A stretch of DNA of 7,615 nucleotides from Thermomicrobiales bacterium (lineage in GTDB: Bacteria > Chloroflexota > Chloroflexia > Thermomicrobiales > UBA6265): NCBI GenBank assembly GCA_025937615.1, contig JAICRA010000062.1, forward strand, positions 1 through 7,615, in the 5' to 3' direction. The notes below the pieces were generated by a model. It made no database searches. It had not been told where the DNA came from and saw only the letters and a program-made list of their open reading frames with translations. Within the stretch, counting starts at the first letter, position 1. Every line of letters starts with the position of its first letter. The translations under genes and the position numbers were made by a program. Shown piece by piece: positions 6,818-7,615 of the stretch.

Positions 6818-6826
6818 TGGTAGCAT
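6818..6826 (+). promoter_or_regulatory. possible extended -10 element for the oxidoreductase gene
   Basis: TGGTAGCAT matches the extended -10 pattern TGnTAnnAT in the 153-bp divergent region, about 74 bp before the GTG at 6900. There is no convincing -35. The rest of this divergent region shows nothing else that I can name. Confidence 0.2.
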
Positions 6827-6899
6827 CGTTGCCCCGGAGCGCCCCGAGTCCCGCCCATCGCCTGGCCGTTCCTCGGTCACGCCAGGAACTTGCAGTACC

Positions 6900-7615
6900 G
6901 TGAGCTACCCCCAACCTCTATCCGATTCGTTGTTCGAGACCAATGCCAGTGAACCGATTCGCGTTGGCGTCATCGGCACCGGCTTCGGCGCATCGTTGCA
7001 CTTGTCCGCACTGCGCGAGAATCCCGACTTTCAAACAGCGGCGATCTGCTCGCGCCGCCCTGAGCGAGCCAGAGCGGCGGCCCTCGACCATGGAATCCCA
7101 GTCCATCTCTCCGACTTTCGCGAGCTCGTGCGCGATCGGGAGATCGACGCGGTCATCGTCGCCTCACCCCCCCACCTCCATCACGGCATGGTCATCGCCG
7201 CGCTGGAAGCGGGGAAGCACGTCCTCTGTGAAAAACCAATGGCCAGGAACCTCGCCGAAGCGAGAGACATGCAGCGCATTGCGGAGCGAGTCGGCACCGT
7301 CTCCATGGTCAACAACCAGCTCCGGTTTCTCCCTGTCCGAATGCGTATCCGTGAGCTCATAAGTGAGGGGTACATCGGCGAGCCGCATGCCGCGAGCGTT
7401 GTCGTCCATCGCTCCAGTCTCAACGATCCACACGAGCGGCCCTGGGGCTGGCTCATGGAGCAGGAGAAGGCGGGTGGGATGCTGGGCGCCACCGGTGCGC
7501 ATTATCTCGACGCGCTGCGGTGGTGGTTTGGTGAGGTCAAAGCTGTCGCCGGGGCCGTCTCGACGATGGTTCGCCAGCGGCGGCTGCCTGACTCGTCCGC
7601 GATGGCGAAGGTCGA
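6900..7615 (+). CDS. Gfo/Idh/MocA family NAD(P)-dependent oxidoreductase, 5' part
   Basis: The first 238 codons of a Gfo/Idh/MocA oxidoreductase; the rest lies beyond the window. Such enzymes oxidise or reduce sugars, inositols or related compounds using NAD(P), but the substrate cannot be read from this fragment. An N-terminal Rossmann fold begins with RVGVIGTGFGASLHL (GxGxxG at G26, G28, G30). VIVASPPHLHHGM and GKHVLCEKPMARN follow, with K112 of the EKP motif as the expected catalytic lysine. The start of the C-terminal alpha/beta domain shows AGGMLGATGAHYLDALRWWFG with H201 and D204, as expected for the family's catalytic HxxD. The GTG at 6900 is chosen because no in-frame ATG lies near the Rossmann start and AGGAA (6884-6888) sits 11 nt upstream. 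It leaves about 20 residues before the first strand, with no signal peptide visible. The gene is divergent from the adenosyltransferase gene. Confidence 0.88.
   Translation, partial: MSYPQPLSDSLFETNASEPIRVGVIGTGFGASLHLSALRENPDFQTAAICSRRPERARAAALDHGIPVHLSDFRELVRDREIDAVIVASPPHLHHGMVIAALEAGKHVLCEKPMARNLAEARDMQRIAERVGTVSMVNNQLRFLPVRMRIRELISEGYIGEPHAASVVVHRSSLNDPHERPWGWLMEQEKAGGMLGATGAHYLDALRWWFGEVKAVAGAVSTMVRQRRLPDSSAMAKV

Noticed and set aside
6943..7362. A 139-codon plus-strand frame within the oxidoreductase region
   Set aside because: The frame starting at GTG 6900 carries the Rossmann, EKP and HxxD motifs; this one is a Ser-rich out-of-frame shadow.
1..7615. A novel defence, mobile or secretion system
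   Set aside because: Every long stretch is explained by recognisable housekeeping genes; no transposase, integrase, phage, toxin-antitoxin, CRISPR or reverse-transcriptase motif was seen on either strand.

Overview
The window is GC-rich bacterial DNA, densely coding, with two or three short gene blocks of core metabolism. A LysW-dependent amino-acid biosynthesis cluster (lysY-lysZ-lysJ), GTG starts on two genes and a bacterial ProRS with two Cys pairs point to a Chloroflexota-type genome (Thermomicrobia/Sphaerobacter-like). Deinococcota or another LysW-using lineage remains possible. This is an inference from gene content and protein flavour, not from a marker gene.

Layout. Bases 1-2713 (+): the 3' part of lysY (ArgC-like reductase), lysZ (ArgB-like kinase) and lysJ (ArgD-like aminotransferase). 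These are the consecutive phosphorylation, reduction and transamination steps carried out on a LysW-bound substrate. The lysZ-lysJ gap holds a GC-rich inverted repeat. Bases 2714-2801: a short convergent gap with only a weak hairpin. Bases 2802-6746 (-): fumC (class II fumarase), proS (prolyl-tRNA synthetase) and a PduO-type cob(I)alamin adenosyltransferase, all on the minus strand and separated by gaps of 101-166 bp, so not clearly one operon. Bases 6747-6899: a divergent intergenic region. Bases 6900-7615 (+): the 5' part of a Gfo/Idh/MocA-family oxidoreductase that runs off the window.

How the genes work together. lysY, lysZ and lysJ convert LysW-bound alpha-aminoadipate to LysW-bound lysine (or LysW-glutamate to LysW-ornithine if the set is bifunctional). 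The carrier lysW, the ligase lysX and the releasing hydrolase lysK are not in view. FumC (TCA cycle), ProRS (translation) and the cobalamin adenosyltransferase (B12 cofactor maturation) are housekeeping genes with no evident functional link to each other.

I see no tRNA or rRNA gene, CRISPR array, insertion sequence or defence system, and nothing that amounts to a new system. The points worth a second look are small: a C-terminal tail on LysZ that runs into a repeat-like element, two palindromic sites in minus-strand intergenic DNA, and two start-codon decisions.
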